From assembly GCF_002795845.1 (NCBI RefSeq), contig NZ_CP011797.1, forward strand, positions 2,069,501 to 2,133,500: 64,000 nucleotides of DNA, given 5' to 3'. The notes under the pieces were generated by a model that made no database searches, was not told the origin of the DNA, and was given only the letters and a program-made list of their open reading frames with translations. Of this stretch, positions 36,404 to 47,400 are shown in pieces. Both the position numbers and the translations under genes were made by a program. Origin of the DNA: Reinekea forsetii (GTDB taxonomy: Bacteria; Pseudomonadota; Gammaproteobacteria; Pseudomonadales; Natronospirillaceae). Positions within the stretch are counted from its first letter, which is position 1, and every line of letters begins with the position of its first letter.

Positions 36404-39013
36404 CTAAAAGAAGTCGTCGGTAAACGCCAAGTCGATGGTGACTTTGTAGCGCTCCAGTTCTGTCTCGAGGTCTTTATCTTTAATGATTAGGAAGTAATCG
36501 GTGCTGCGATTAAAGGCACTGCCTTGTAACGACAGCCGTGCCTTCTTGACCCGGTCGGTCATCAGGTCAGAGGTGCTGTCAAAGGTGATCACCTCTTCAC
36601 TCGACACCAGCTTATGGCCCTCATAAATAGCAATAGAGGCGGTCATCGGCAGCGCTTGTTCTCCGACCGCTTCGGTTTGCAGCAGATCAAAGTTTTGGAT
36701 GTTGTTGACCATCTTCAAGCCTGCCTTGGCGGAGATCACACCAACCTTGGTTTTGGTGGGCTCACCACGCAGCGCCTTGGCAATTAGGATGGGCACAACA
36801 ATCTCCTGGGGCATTACCCCACCGTGAACAAAGCGTGCTCCGCCGACAAAGTGAAAACGGTTAGTGCCCTTGGGCACCCAGAATTTGGTGTCTGCTTCGG
36901 TTCCGGCCGTTGCCCGGGTGGAGCCGTACAGGGCATCTTGCGGTTCGGGCAGGTTCTGCCCGACGACGTAGCGTTTTTTGCTCTTAATCACGTCCGCCGG
37001 CTTATCGGCCAGGCTGGTTCTATCGGCATCGGCCAATTTGCTTTGCTGGAACAGGAAGCCATGATCGGCCGTCACGATGACCGTTGAGGTATTAAAGTGC
37101 ATTTGGGCTTTACGCACCAACTCGGCCAGTTCCGTTATGGCATCGCTCACGGCCTGAAAGGTCCGGCTTTCGGTGGCGCCATCGTCGCCTATGGCATCAA
37201 CAACATTGTGATAGACATAAATCAGGTACTGGTCCTTCAGCGCCTGGCGGCCCTCGTCACGCGACCAAGAGCGCAATGTCTCGGCGGTAATGGCCATGCC
37301 ATCGTACTGGGCCAATATCTTGTTGCGTTGCTGCGTGCCCTGGCTCGACAGCCCATCCACCAGCACGTCGTCGCTGTCGGCCTTATAGTCCAATGTTGTA
37401 TGGGGCAGCAATGCGGCCATACCCAGGGTGGTGTAGCTGGGCACCACACCCAGTTGGCTGGTGAGTGTCGCCTTGCTGTTGCGTTTCTCATTCACTCTTT
37501 GTTCCAGCTCAACCGCCGCTTCGTAGCGGAAGGCATCGGAAATAATCACCATCACGCGTTTGTTTTTATCCCGGCCGAGCGCGCGCGCCACGGTATGCTG
37601 GTAAAACTGATGTTGCACTGGCACATCGGTAATGCGCCAATCGCTTAGGCGATTTTCATTGTCCAGGCGCTCACCCCAGTTTTTGGCCAAATTGTCCATA
37701 AACCAGTAGCTGTAACAGTTTTCGACCTCGTTATCGAGCTTCTTGAGCAGGTCCACCTGCGCCACCAGAGCCGCGGTATGATAGTGGCGATAGGCCATAT
37801 CAAACTGATACAACTCGCCTTGGTAGGCGCGGTAAAGAGCATCGCAACTGGGGTAATGGAAGCCGTCGTCGTGTTGTCTGCGCAGGCTAAACAGGCTGAT
37901 GGCGGCATCGAGTGCATCGTAAATCACCCGGTATTTGCGCCGGGTGTCGTCATCCTTATGGCGCGAGGCCCAATAGCTGTCGCGGCGCACGCTCACCACA
38001 TCTTGAAAGCGCCCGAGGTCCTTTAGGTCCGCTTGCGGTATCACATCGGCCATGGCCACGATAATTTGCCGTTCAACCGCCTCAAAGGTGGCCACCGGCG
38101 CCAGGGCTTCCAGGCTCAGGTTGCTAATCTTGTCGCTAATGCCCAGGGCATTGGCCACCCAGGCAGAGATGCAATCGAACGAGGTATAGTAACGGGAACT
38201 GTCCCGCCAGCGGGAATTGAGTGCCCGCACCGAGGCCTGGGCACTGATCGAGGGCAACATCTGGTGAGTGGCCCAGTCGGGAATGTCGCCCAGGTTTTCA
38301 CAAAAACCGGTCACCAACAGCCGAATCAAGAACCGGCCGAAGTTAACAGGCACCTCGGCATTGAACTCCTCCGCACTGGCTTGATAGCCAAAGCTGGCCT
38401 GCAACTGGGCTAAAAAGGTTGGTTGCAGGCCAAACTTGAGGAACTCCTCAATAATGCCGGGGGTCTGTTCCAGGCCCAGGTCTTCATCGGTCGTTTGCCG
38501 GGCAATGGCGAACAGAATATGGTTTAGATCGGCTTCATCCGCCTTGGCCAAAACCGCCATCATGGCGATATCAATGGCCAATGCATCGGCATCGGGTTGC
38601 AGCCATTTCTTTAGGGCCGTTAAGCGGCCTTTGCTGGCCAAAAACTTATCTCGCTGAGCCAAGTGCTCGCGCAGGCTGTGTTGGTGCAAGCCGAGGTCGT
38701 TAAAGATAATCGAGACGCGGTCGGCATAGAAGCTGCGCGAATAGAGTTTCATATCCAAGAGCCAGTCTTTTTGTACCTCTGGCTCGTCGAACGGGAAATA
38801 GAGCAGATACTTGCCCTGGGTATCGCTCAGTTCTAGCTTAAGCTTGGTGCCCAATTGCGACTCGGTGGCCATATTCAACACCGTGATATTGGGCAGGTCT
38901 AAATTGGCCAGCTCCGCGGTGAAATCTTGCGTGGGGTCGTACCAAAACACCAGGCGGTGGCCTTCTGCTGTAAAGGCTTGGTTTAGGCCGTCGTTCAATT
39001 GCGTTAGATTCAT
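36404..39013 (-). CDS. pglZ: BREX alkaline-phosphatase-like protein PglZ
   Basis: An 869-residue PglZ, the signature protein of BREX systems. It has an N-terminal region with helical repeats and a phosphodiesterase/alkaline-phosphatase core: VMVIISDAFRYEAAVELE, with the metal-binding aspartate near 491, and VIVTADHGFLFQQ near 650 with Asp and His ligands. The opening VFWYDPTQDFTAEL is typical of the type A PglZ of BREX type I. The gene starts four bases after the DUF262 stop, so it is translated in the same operon. In known systems PglZ is needed for both methylation and phage exclusion. Confidence 0.95.
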   Translation of the reverse strand: MNLTQLNDGLNQAFTAEGHRLVFWYDPTQDFTAELANLDLPNITVLNMATESQLGTKLKLELSDTQGKYLLYFPFDEPEVQKDWLLDMKLYSRSFYADRVSIIFNDLGLHQHSLREHLAQRDKFLASKGRLTALKKWLQPDADALAIDIAMMAVLAKADEADLNHILFAIARQTTDEDLGLEQTPGIIEEFLKFGLQPTFLAQLQASFGYQASAEEFNAEVPVNFGRFLIRLLVTGFCENLGDIPDWATHQMLPSISAQASVRALNSRWRDSSRYYTSFDCISAWVANALGISDKISNLSLEALAPVATFEAVERQIIVAMADVIPQADLKDLGRFQDVVSVRRDSYWASRHKDDDTRRKYRVIYDALDAAISLFSLRRQHDDGFHYPSCDALYRAYQGELYQFDMAYRHYHTAALVAQVDLLKKLDNEVENCYSYWFMDNLAKNWGERLDNENRLSDWRITDVPVQHQFYQHTVARALGRDKNKRVMVIISDAFRYEAAVELEQRVNEKRNSKATLTSQLGVVPSYTTLGMAALLPHTTLDYKADSDDVLVDGLSSQGTQQRNKILAQYDGMAITAETLRSWSRDEGRQALKDQYLIYVYHNVVDAIGDDGATESRTFQAVSDAITELAELVRKAQMHFNTSTVIVTADHGFLFQQSKLADADRTSLADKPADVIKSKKRYVVGQNLPEPQDALYGSTRATAGTEADTKFWVPKGTNRFHFVGGARFVHGGVMPQEIVVPILIAKALRGEPTKTKVGVISAKAGLKMVNNIQNFDLLQTEAVGEQALPMTASIAIYEGHKLVSSEEVITFDSTSDLMTDRVKKARLSLQGSAFNRSTDYFLIIKDKDLETELERYKVTIDLAFTDDFF

Positions 39014-39016
39014 TTT

Positions 39017-40756
39017 TTATCCATTTAATAGATGCCCAATTCTCGATCTTAATGTTTTTTTCCTTGCTTCATAGAAATCAACAAATAGATTCAAATCATC
39101 AACCAAAAAATCAATCGCTTGTGACTGAAGATGGTTTCCCCTCGCAATTGGGTCAGGCCATTGCTGTTCATACCACAAATCAGGCATTTTTTGCCGCTTT
39201 TCATTATTAATTGAACCCTCTAACAATTGGAGGTTAGGAAGCTGATTGGACTGTTTAATGAGCAACTCAATTTGTTCGTCGTGCAGATCACTTTTTCTCA
39301 AGGCTGATTTATTAAACAGACCTTGAGGGTAAATATGGTCAACATGGAAGTGATGGGAAAAATCGAAACCTGGAAAAATAATAGACAACAATGCAAACGT
39401 ACGTTTATTGCCGTAATCAATAGAGGATAGTTCATCGAGCTCTTCTTCGGTAAAGACCAACGACTTACCACGACCGGCCATAATCGCTTCAACTTCCTGC
39501 TCAGGGAATCCTGCGCGACCTCTATCAACGATCACTCTTCTAATTGCTGTGAGTAGTGTGTCTAAACCGCTCCCCCATATCCCAGACGACTTCAATAAGG
39601 ACTTCACCAACCAATGCCGTAATAACGCCCGATCCTTTGCGAATTCACTTCGAGAAAGATAACTATCATCAAGGCCTCTGAAATGAAGGTAATAAGCAAT
39701 TGGGAGCAATGCACTATCGGCTCGCAAATTTTGGCCATTAAACCCAAATGCTGACAGTAGCCGTACAGCTAATAGAAGTGATTGACGGACGCGCCCCCAT
39801 GTGTCTTCTAACACTGCCATATTGGTTTTATTGAAATTTTCAACCTTAAAACCAACGCTACCAATATCTGAAAGCATCAACCCTGCTTTTAACACCAGAT
39901 CCTTACTATATGAAAAACCATCTCCCTCCCGGTTCATCTCGTCTACGAGCGTATGAATTTCTTCTCTGGCATCAAGCTTATCCCATTGTGCTACAGCTAT
40001 TGAGAGCAGAAGATCGGAATAGGAAAGCGGTGTTCCACCACTATTCATTCGAATGAAAATATTAAGAACTCGCTCAAGATCCTGGTTTTGTTCTTCGTAA
40101 AACGATATTTTATCTTGATCGTAAATAGTTCTACGGAGCAACCTTAAAACAACCCGAGCCCGTTTTCGATCATCTTTGCTTAGCTCTCGCTCATCAAGTT
40201 CATCAGTTAGGTCGTCGATATCATCTTCCAGGATCCTTCCAACTCTAAGCCAGATATGACTGGCAGTTACCTGCTCGGCTAATTCTTTAGTTAAGAATTC
40301 AAATTGATAAACCGAACCGGAATCATCGTCGGGAGCACCAAGGAGATTCAGATACAACCTCCGATAAGGAAATGCATCGTCACTGCTCCACCATTTTCCG
40401 GCCATTTTCCAGCTATATGATCCCCTTAACCCGATATTCAGTGCGGTCATCCTTTGCTGCCCGTCGAGAACGGCAACGAACTCTTGTTCGGGAAGTTCTG
40501 ACAACCGTTCACAGTGAGGGTTATCACGTTGATGGTAGTCTTTGACAAAATCATAAAACTGATAAATATTCCTATTCTCCGGTTTTATCTTCCAAAAAAG
40601 GAATGTTCCAAATGGATAGCCCTGGAGCAAACTGTCAAATAGCTGGCATATCTGGTCCGGCTTCCATACAAACTCACGCTGAATTGCCGGAAGTATGTAC
40701 TCCTTAGAGGCAACCTTGTCGATTAACGATTTAATGGTACCGCCAGCTTGATACAT
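39017..40756 (-). CDS. DUF262-DUF1524 (GmrSD/BrxU-like) nuclease inside the BREX operon
   Basis: A 579-residue protein. The N-terminal DUF262 (ParB/GmrS-like) domain has the nucleotide motif VLDGQQRMTALN, with DGQQR at 98-102, and the opening ILPAIQREFVWKPDQICQLFDSL. The C-terminal His-Me/HNH region has FHVDHIYPQGLFNK near 470. This is the plan of GmrSD type IV restriction enzymes, which cut DNA carrying modified cytosine, and of BrxU linked to some BREX islands. Here it sits between pglX and pglZ rather than at the operon edge. It is expected to attack phages with modified bases that escape BREX. Confidence 0.85.
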   Translation of the reverse strand: MYQAGGTIKSLIDKVASKEYILPAIQREFVWKPDQICQLFDSLLQGYPFGTFLFWKIKPENRNIYQFYDFVKDYHQRDNPHCERLSELPEQEFVAVLDGQQRMTALNIGLRGSYSWKMAGKWWSSDDAFPYRRLYLNLLGAPDDDSGSVYQFEFLTKELAEQVTASHIWLRVGRILEDDIDDLTDELDERELSKDDRKRARVVLRLLRRTIYDQDKISFYEEQNQDLERVLNIFIRMNSGGTPLSYSDLLLSIAVAQWDKLDAREEIHTLVDEMNREGDGFSYSKDLVLKAGLMLSDIGSVGFKVENFNKTNMAVLEDTWGRVRQSLLLAVRLLSAFGFNGQNLRADSALLPIAYYLHFRGLDDSYLSRSEFAKDRALLRHWLVKSLLKSSGIWGSGLDTLLTAIRRVIVDRGRAGFPEQEVEAIMAGRGKSLVFTEEELDELSSIDYGNKRTFALLSIIFPGFDFSHHFHVDHIYPQGLFNKSALRKSDLHDEQIELLIKQSNQLPNLQLLEGSINNEKRQKMPDLWYEQQWPDPIARGNHLQSQAIDFLVDDLNLFVDFYEARKKTLRSRIGHLLNG

Positions 40757-40836
40757 TTCAGGCCCTCAAATTAAGCTGTCTATATTGTAAGTTTGTGGTT
40801 CAACTAACCGTAATATTTTTCGATATTAACGTTATA

Positions 40837-43800
40837 TTATTTTTTTGGTATTTCCCCATGTATTGCCTTAACATCCACCAACAAATCGCCAAACTTACCG
40901 TAGTTCACCTTCACACCATCATCCAAATCCAGCCTGATGCGATGATCGGCCAGGTGTTTCAGTTTTTCATCAAACTCGGTCAGTTCGGTCTGTTGTTTTT
41001 GCAGGCGCTTGATTTCTTTTTCGAGCTTTTTGATTTCCGCGGCGGAGCTGCTGGCCAGTTTGTCGTTATCGAGTTTGTCGATATGCGAGCTGAGTTTGGC
41101 GGTGAGCGGGATGACGTATTCGGTCCGCATCCGCGCCAGGGTGCCTTCGTTATAGCGGTGTAAGTACACCAAGCACTGGAAGGCCTTTTGTTTGCCGCTG
41201 CTAAACAGCCAGTAGATCGGCCGTTTTTTGTAGGTTTGCATGTGGTCTTTGTAAAAGCTGTCACACAGGTAACGGCGAATGGTATCGCGGCTGCCTTCGC
41301 CTTTTTTGGGTGAGAGGTTGGCGGCCAAGAAATCGAGATTGGCTTCCAAGTGGGCGGCATCCCAGGCGACTGAGATAAATTCGACTAGGCGGTTCGCGGC
41401 GTCATCGGCATACCATTCGGTATCGGTGAGTGGGATGATGCCGTCGTCGTCGGCTGGGAATTTGATATAACTAGTTGGGTCAAAGCCTTCGTTGCCGCTG
41501 TTAGCATAGATGAGGCCCGGCGCGTCCAGGCTGTAGCGGCCCATCATGCAGCCGATGGCGTAGGAGATTAGTTCTTGCAGGGTGTCTTCGCGGAAGCGGA
41601 TGTCGCGTTCCTCTGCGGATTTTTTTATACCGTAGCGGTAGGCCGGGTTCACCGTGAGGGTGATCTGCTCGATGGGGACCTCGGGCGTGAGCTCGTCCGC
41701 TAGGCCGTAGGCGTCGATGAAGAGGCGGTTGTTTTCTTCTTCGAGGCGCTGCATCTCGGCGATGGTGGCGCGGTTTTGGGTGATCCAGGTGGTGTAGCTG
41801 GATTCGATGGTGAACGTGGTGCCAGAGGAGGCTGTCAGAAGGGGTAGGGATTGGAAGTCCCACGAGCGTTCGTAGGAGTCCCAGTCATTCCGACCTGCCA
41901 AAACACAACGCTCAACTCCATCCATAGCCACAACTACGTTTTGATACGGCAGATTTCCAACTGGCCCCTCGTGAAAGTCCAGAGTGGGTGATGTTGCCGC
42001 GAGGAAGACATTCACGAGCTTTGAATTCGTGAACCCAAGGGCCGCCCACAATACTTCGCGCGAACTTGGGAAGCACATTGCACCTTTTGTCTCGAACATG
42101 TGTATCTTGGGCGAGTACCTCATTGATAGGCTGGAACTCGTGATTGCGCTCCAAGTCAGGCCTTCGCGGAAATAGTAGGATTCGTTTTGCGGTCGAGACC
42201 GTTGCCTTCCGTTCTCGTCTACGAACGCCTTTATCTCATCGCCACCGTTCTCCCAGTTCACTACGAAATCGTTGTTCCCATACCATCTGCGGAACGCTCC
42301 CCCTTTGTTGCAGGGGAACCAGCGTGCTCGGCGGCGGCCTAAGCTGTTCGCGAAACCATTGAGATAAGCATTTTCGCTTGACACCTCTTGCCAATATCGG
42401 AGGAATCGGGAGTTGTCCCCAGTTGCTAGCCCTTGTCTTGTTGGGGCTACAGTCTTCATTGGAGGGAGGTCTTCAAATACTTTTTGAACTCGGTCACTCA
42501 CCCAATAAGCCACCGGGCTACCAGGTATTTTCTTGAACTCATCTTGGGAAATAATGAACTCATTGGCAGAACCCCTTCCTAAGAAGACATCCCTTTTATC
42601 GGCCGACTGAGGTGCATTGTTGAGATCGATAAACGTCGCCAGATACCCCGAGACTCGACAGTTTGTGACCGCAAACACCGTCGCCTGCGCCACTTTGGAG
42701 TTCATGGAGGGAAAGCTGTTATATCCAATCTGAGCCATTGCACGAATGGTTTTATTTACAAGCATCCTCTCTCGCAACTTTTCAAACGAAGAGAGGAACA
42801 TCCAGTTTTGTATTGTTACCATCGCGTAAGTACCATCATCTTTCGCAAACGTGTAACTGCGCTCTATAAAACAAGCGAACAGGTCACTCTTGGCGTCAGG
42901 GAACGCACCCTTTACGAATGCCGCCACATCGGTGTTCATGCCCTTGTTGCCCATATACGGCGGATTCGCCACCACCGCGTCGTACTGCGCCGCCAATACC
43001 TCAGCCTGTTGCACCAACGGCCCCAACCCCCTAAGCGCCTCCGCCACAAACAGATCCTGGCTGCTAACTTCACTCAACTGCTTCAACGCCGGCAACTTAA
43101 CCGCCAACCCCTCCGGCACCTGAATCAACGACCCAAAGGTTGTCGCATGCTCGAATAAGTCCTTCAGCTCGTTCAGATCCACTTCTGTTAAGCCAAATGG
43201 CTCTAGGTTAAAGCCCTGGCTCACAACCTCGGCATCAAACCCGGAACTGTCCTCCAGTGCCATCACATTCAGCTTCACCCCCCGTTCAAACAACCGCCGG
43301 TCATCCGCCCGGCCCTTCATCATCAGCGCAAAGCCACTGAGCTGTGCGGCGCGCTCATCGATATCGAGGCCGAACAGGTTCTTCTCCAGGATTAATTGCG
43401 GGACGTCCCTTTGCCGGTAGCCACGCTCCAGGTAGATGGCCTTGAACAGTTCATAGGCCTCTACCAGGATGTGGCCAGAGCCACTGGCTGGGTCGATCAA
43501 GGTCAGCTCTTCGGGGTTTAGGCTGGTTGGGGTGATGGCTTTAAGCTGGGCATTTACATCATCGGCTTGTTCTGCCGGTTCAATGTAGTATGCCATCTGC
43601 GCTTTTAATGGCGAGTGCGGATAGGTCGCCAGCCACTGGGCACCGAGCGAGTTTTGCACCATGTACTTGACGATCCAGTTGGGCGTAAACAGTTGGGTAG
43701 CCGCGGGGATGTCTTCGCTTTTTACCACCTTGCCGATCACCTGGTCTTTTTTCTCGGAGATATAAAACTGGTACAGCCAGCCGATGATCTCGACGTTTTG

Positions 43801-44430
43801 CCAATCGGACTCGGGGATGTCGGTAATCAGATCGCCAATCAGGGAATCGGTTTTGGTAAGGTTTGCCGGTAACAATAATTCAGTCTCATCGTCGACGCTT
43901 TCGAATAGAAACGGCATGGCGGTGTTCAGGGCATGGCATTGGGCCAGTAACAGCGCGCGGTACAGTTCTTCGTCTTTGGTGCCATCGAGTTTGAGGGCCA
44001 CCACCTGGGCGTGGCTTAGGTTGGGCAGCTGCCCGGTTTCACCTGTGTTGCCATAGGTGATGTCGGTACATTCATCGAGTATCTGATACCCGGTGGGGTG
44101 GTCTGGGTGCGATAACACCCGACGGCCATGGCCGAGGTAGTCGTGTAATTCCATATACCGGATGGCGATAATGCGGTTAAACCAGGAATAGGCCACCTGC
44201 TCCATGGTGTGGGCAAAGCCTACCCGCTCTACCCGCTCACCCAGCCGGGTGATTCTGGCTGCGAAGCTCACCGGGAAGGGTGTGCCATTGACCACACAGA
44301 TATCCCCGGTGACCACCACCGGGTGAATCGTTTGCGCGCTCACTCCGTACTGTTGCGCTTGCTTAGACACCGCGGCAATAAAATCGCGGCGGGCTTTGGG
44401 GGCGTAGGCTTTTAGGTTGGCTGTGTTCAT
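40837..44430 (-). CDS. pglX: BREX adenine-specific DNA methyltransferase PglX (downstream copy)
   Basis: A 1197-residue PglX, which marks host DNA by N6-adenine methylation at a non-palindromic site and helps BREX recognise unmarked phage DNA. The SAM-binding motif is IDPASGSGHILVEA (312-325) and the catalytic motif NPPY is at 489-492. Residues 1-490 and about 886-1197 are almost identical to the PglX encoded just upstream, while the central 493-885 differ widely. That central part should contain the target-recognition region. Start and stop of the two genes overlap as ATGA (44430-44427), so translation is coupled. A second, different recognition site is predicted. Confidence 0.95.
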   Translation of the reverse strand: MNTANLKAYAPKARRDFIAAVSKQAQQYGVSAQTIHPVVVTGDICVVNGTPFPVSFAARITRLGERVERVGFAHTMEQVAYSWFNRIIAIRYMELHDYLGHGRRVLSHPDHPTGYQILDECTDITYGNTGETGQLPNLSHAQVVALKLDGTKDEELYRALLLAQCHALNTAMPFLFESVDDETELLLPANLTKTDSLIGDLITDIPESDWQNVEIIGWLYQFYISEKKDQVIGKVVKSEDIPAATQLFTPNWIVKYMVQNSLGAQWLATYPHSPLKAQMAYYIEPAEQADDVNAQLKAITPTSLNPEELTLIDPASGSGHILVEAYELFKAIYLERGYRQRDVPQLILEKNLFGLDIDERAAQLSGFALMMKGRADDRRLFERGVKLNVMALEDSSGFDAEVVSQGFNLEPFGLTEVDLNELKDLFEHATTFGSLIQVPEGLAVKLPALKQLSEVSSQDLFVAEALRGLGPLVQQAEVLAAQYDAVVANPPYMGNKGMNTDVAAFVKGAFPDAKSDLFACFIERSYTFAKDDGTYAMVTIQNWMFLSSFEKLRERMLVNKTIRAMAQIGYNSFPSMNSKVAQATVFAVTNCRVSGYLATFIDLNNAPQSADKRDVFLGRGSANEFIISQDEFKKIPGSPVAYWVSDRVQKVFEDLPPMKTVAPTRQGLATGDNSRFLRYWQEVSSENAYLNGFANSLGRRRARWFPCNKGGAFRRWYGNNDFVVNWENGGDEIKAFVDENGRQRSRPQNESYYFREGLTWSAITSSSLSMRYSPKIHMFETKGAMCFPSSREVLWAALGFTNSKLVNVFLAATSPTLDFHEGPVGNLPYQNVVVAMDGVERCVLAGRNDWDSYERSWDFQSLPLLTASSGTTFTIESSYTTWITQNRATIAEMQRLEEENNRLFIDAYGLADELTPEVPIEQITLTVNPAYRYGIKKSAEERDIRFREDTLQELISYAIGCMMGRYSLDAPGLIYANSGNEGFDPTSYIKFPADDDGIIPLTDTEWYADDAANRLVEFISVAWDAAHLEANLDFLAANLSPKKGEGSRDTIRRYLCDSFYKDHMQTYKKRPIYWLFSSGKQKAFQCLVYLHRYNEGTLARMRTEYVIPLTAKLSSHIDKLDNDKLASSSAAEIKKLEKEIKRLQKQQTELTEFDEKLKHLADHRIRLDLDDGVKVNYGKFGDLLVDVKAIHGEIPKK

Positions 44431-47400
44431 TTAGCCTTCTCCCCATGTATCGCCTTAACATCCACCAACAAATCACCAAACTTACCGTAGTTCACCTTCA
44501 CGCCGTCATCCAAATCCAGCGTGATGCGCTGATCGGCCAGGTGCTTGAGTTTTTCATCAAACTCGGTCAGTTCGGTCTGTTGTTTTTGCAGGCGCTGGAT
44601 TTCTTTTTCGAGCTTTTTGATTTCCGCGGCAGAGCTACTGGCCAGTTTGTCGTTATCGAGTTTGTCGATATGCGAGCTGAGTTTGGCGGTGAGCGGGATG
44701 ACGTATTCGGTCCGCATACGCGCTAAGGTGCCTGCGTTATAGCGGTGTAAATACACCAAGCACTGGAAGGCCTTTTGTTTGCCGCTGCTAAACAGCCAGT
44801 AGATGGGGCGTTTTTTGTAGGTTTGCATGTGGTCTTTGTAAAAGCTGTCACACAGGTAACGGCGCAGAGTATCGCGGCTGCCTTCGCCTTTTTTGGGTGA
44901 AAGGTTGGCCGCCAAGAAATCGAGGTTGGCTTCCAGGTGGGCGGCCTCCCAGGCGACTGAGATGAATTCCACTAGGCGGTTCGCGGCGTCATCGGCATAC
45001 CATTCGGTGTCGGTGAGTGGGATGATGCCGTCGTCGTCGGCTGGGAATTTGATATAACTAGTTGGGTCGAAGCCTTCGTTGCCGCTGTGGGCGTAGATGA
45101 GGCCCGGCGCGTCCAGGCTATAGCGGCCCATCATGCAACCGATGGCGTAGGAGATCAGTTCTTGCAGGGTGTCTTCGCGGAAGCGGATGTCGCGTTCCTC
45201 TGCGGATTTTTTAATACCGTAGCGGTAGGCCGGGTTCACCGTGAGGGTGATCTGCTCGATGGGAACGTCGGGCGTGAGCTCGTCCGCCAGGCCGTAGGCG
45301 TCGATGAAGAGGCGGTTGTTTTCTTCTTCTAGGCGTTGCATCTCGGCGATGGTGGCGCGGTTCGATTTAATCCAAGAGGTGTATCTGGATTCGAGGCTTT
45401 GGACTGGTTCGGAGGATATGGTCAGGAGGGGCAAGAATTGGAAGTCCCAGGAGCGTTCGTAGGCGTCCCAGTCGGCCATTGCCGAATCGACCAAGCCTAC
45501 AGCGCTTCGGCTTACCCGGTCCAGTAAGGGTTCATCACTGACGTCAAACGGCAGTGCTCTGATATCTCGGACCTTCACGTGCATCGTCGGATTGAGTACG
45601 TCGATGGCATACGCAGCAAATGGGGAGTTTAAGTACGCAAGCACCGCGAAGATTTTCACATGCCTCACAAAGAGTGTCGGTCCAGCCGTCTCATATGTAC
45701 ATCCTGACGGAAGATACCTAAATGCTGTAGATGCAGAAGTTATATCAGTCCACGTGATGCCTTCCAAGTACCAGAATTTAGAATCAATGATTCGAGCGCT
45801 ATGGTCTTTAGAATAAAACGTTCGTGTCGTCAGTGACCAATCAATCAAATTCTCAAGGTTCCCGGCCCATTTTCGAAACGAGCCGCCTTTTGCGCAAATG
45901 ACCCACTTCTTGTTAGGCCCGATAGACTCCTTTTTCACTTCCCAAACGTATCTGAGGTAGCGTTCGTTATTGGTTGTCTTATTCTGACCTTCCGTATTGA
46001 AAAACTCACCCATTTTTGTCCCGGTGAATATGTTACGAATCGCCTCGCTCATCCAATAAGCCACCGGGCTGCCAGGAATCTTCTTGAACTCGTCTTGGGC
46101 AGCTTCGAAGAACCAACTGCAAGCGCGATTTTGAACGGCCTCGAGCGTTTTTGGCCCCTGATTTTGCGAACCACGAAAGTCAGACAAACGGATGTAACAC
46201 CCCTTTAGTCCGCTTAGATGGCCCTTTTGTAATGTAAAGGTACAGATGGGAACAGTGGCACCCTCGAAGCCTGAATACTCAAGTTGCACCAGAGATGTGA
46301 TGTTTTCTTCATTGATAAGTCTCGTACGCAGGTATTCGTGACTGGAAATAAACATCCAGACAAAGGGCGACATGAAACCGAGTCGGCCATGTGGTTTGCT
46401 GAACGCGAGATCGCGGTCGATGAAGGCAGAGAAGAAATCCTTCTCATACCCCGGGTAGCAGTCCTTCAAGTAGGTCCTCAGGATCAATGGTAGATACTTG
46501 CCGCCCATATACGGCGGATTCGCCACCACCGCATCATACTGCGCCGCCAACACCTGAGCCTGTTGCACCAAGGGCCCTAACCCCCTAAGCGCCTCCGCCA
46601 CAAACAGATCCTGGCTGCGGGCCTCACTCAGTTGCTTCAACGCCGGCAACTTACCCGCCAAACCCTCCGGCACCTGAATCAAGGACCCAAAGGTCGTCGC
46701 ATGCTCGAATAAGTCCTTCAGTTCGTTCAGGTCTGTTTCTGTTAAGCCAAATGGCTCTAGGTTTAGGCCCTGACTGACAACCTCGGCATCAAACCCGGCA
46801 CTGTCCACCAATGCCATCACATTCAGCTTCACCCCCCGCTCAAACAACCGCCGGTCATCTGCCCGGCCCTTCATCATCAGCGCAAAGCCCGTCAGCTGCG
46901 CCGCACGCTCGTCGATGTCGAGGCCGAATAGGTTTTTCTCCAGGATCAGTTGCGGGACGTCCCTTTGCCGGTAGCCACGTTCCAGATAGATGGCTTTGAA
47001 CAGTTCATAGGCTTCTACCAGGATGTGGCCAGAGCCACTGGCTGGGTCGATCAAGGTCAGCTCTTCTGGGTTTAGGCTGGTTGGGGTGATGGCTTTTAGC
47101 TGGGCATTCACTTCGTCGGTTTGTTCTGCCGGTTCAATGTAGTATGCCATCTGCGCTTTTAATGGCGAGTGCGGATAGGTCGCCAGCCACTGGGCACCGA
47201 GCGAGTTTTGCACCATGTACTTGACGATCCAGTTGGGCGTAAACAGTTGGGTGGCCGCGGGGATGTCTTCACTTTTTACCACCTTGCCGATCACCTGGTC
47301 TTTTTTCTCGGAGATATAAAACTGGTACAGCCAGCCGATGATCTCGACGTTTTGCCAATCGGACTCGGGGATGTCGGTAATCAGATCGCCAATCAGGGAA

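Noticed and set aside
37097-37648. 183-codon open frame opposite pglZ
   Set aside because: Antisense shadow of a GC-rich gene; composition is not protein-like and there is no ribosome site.
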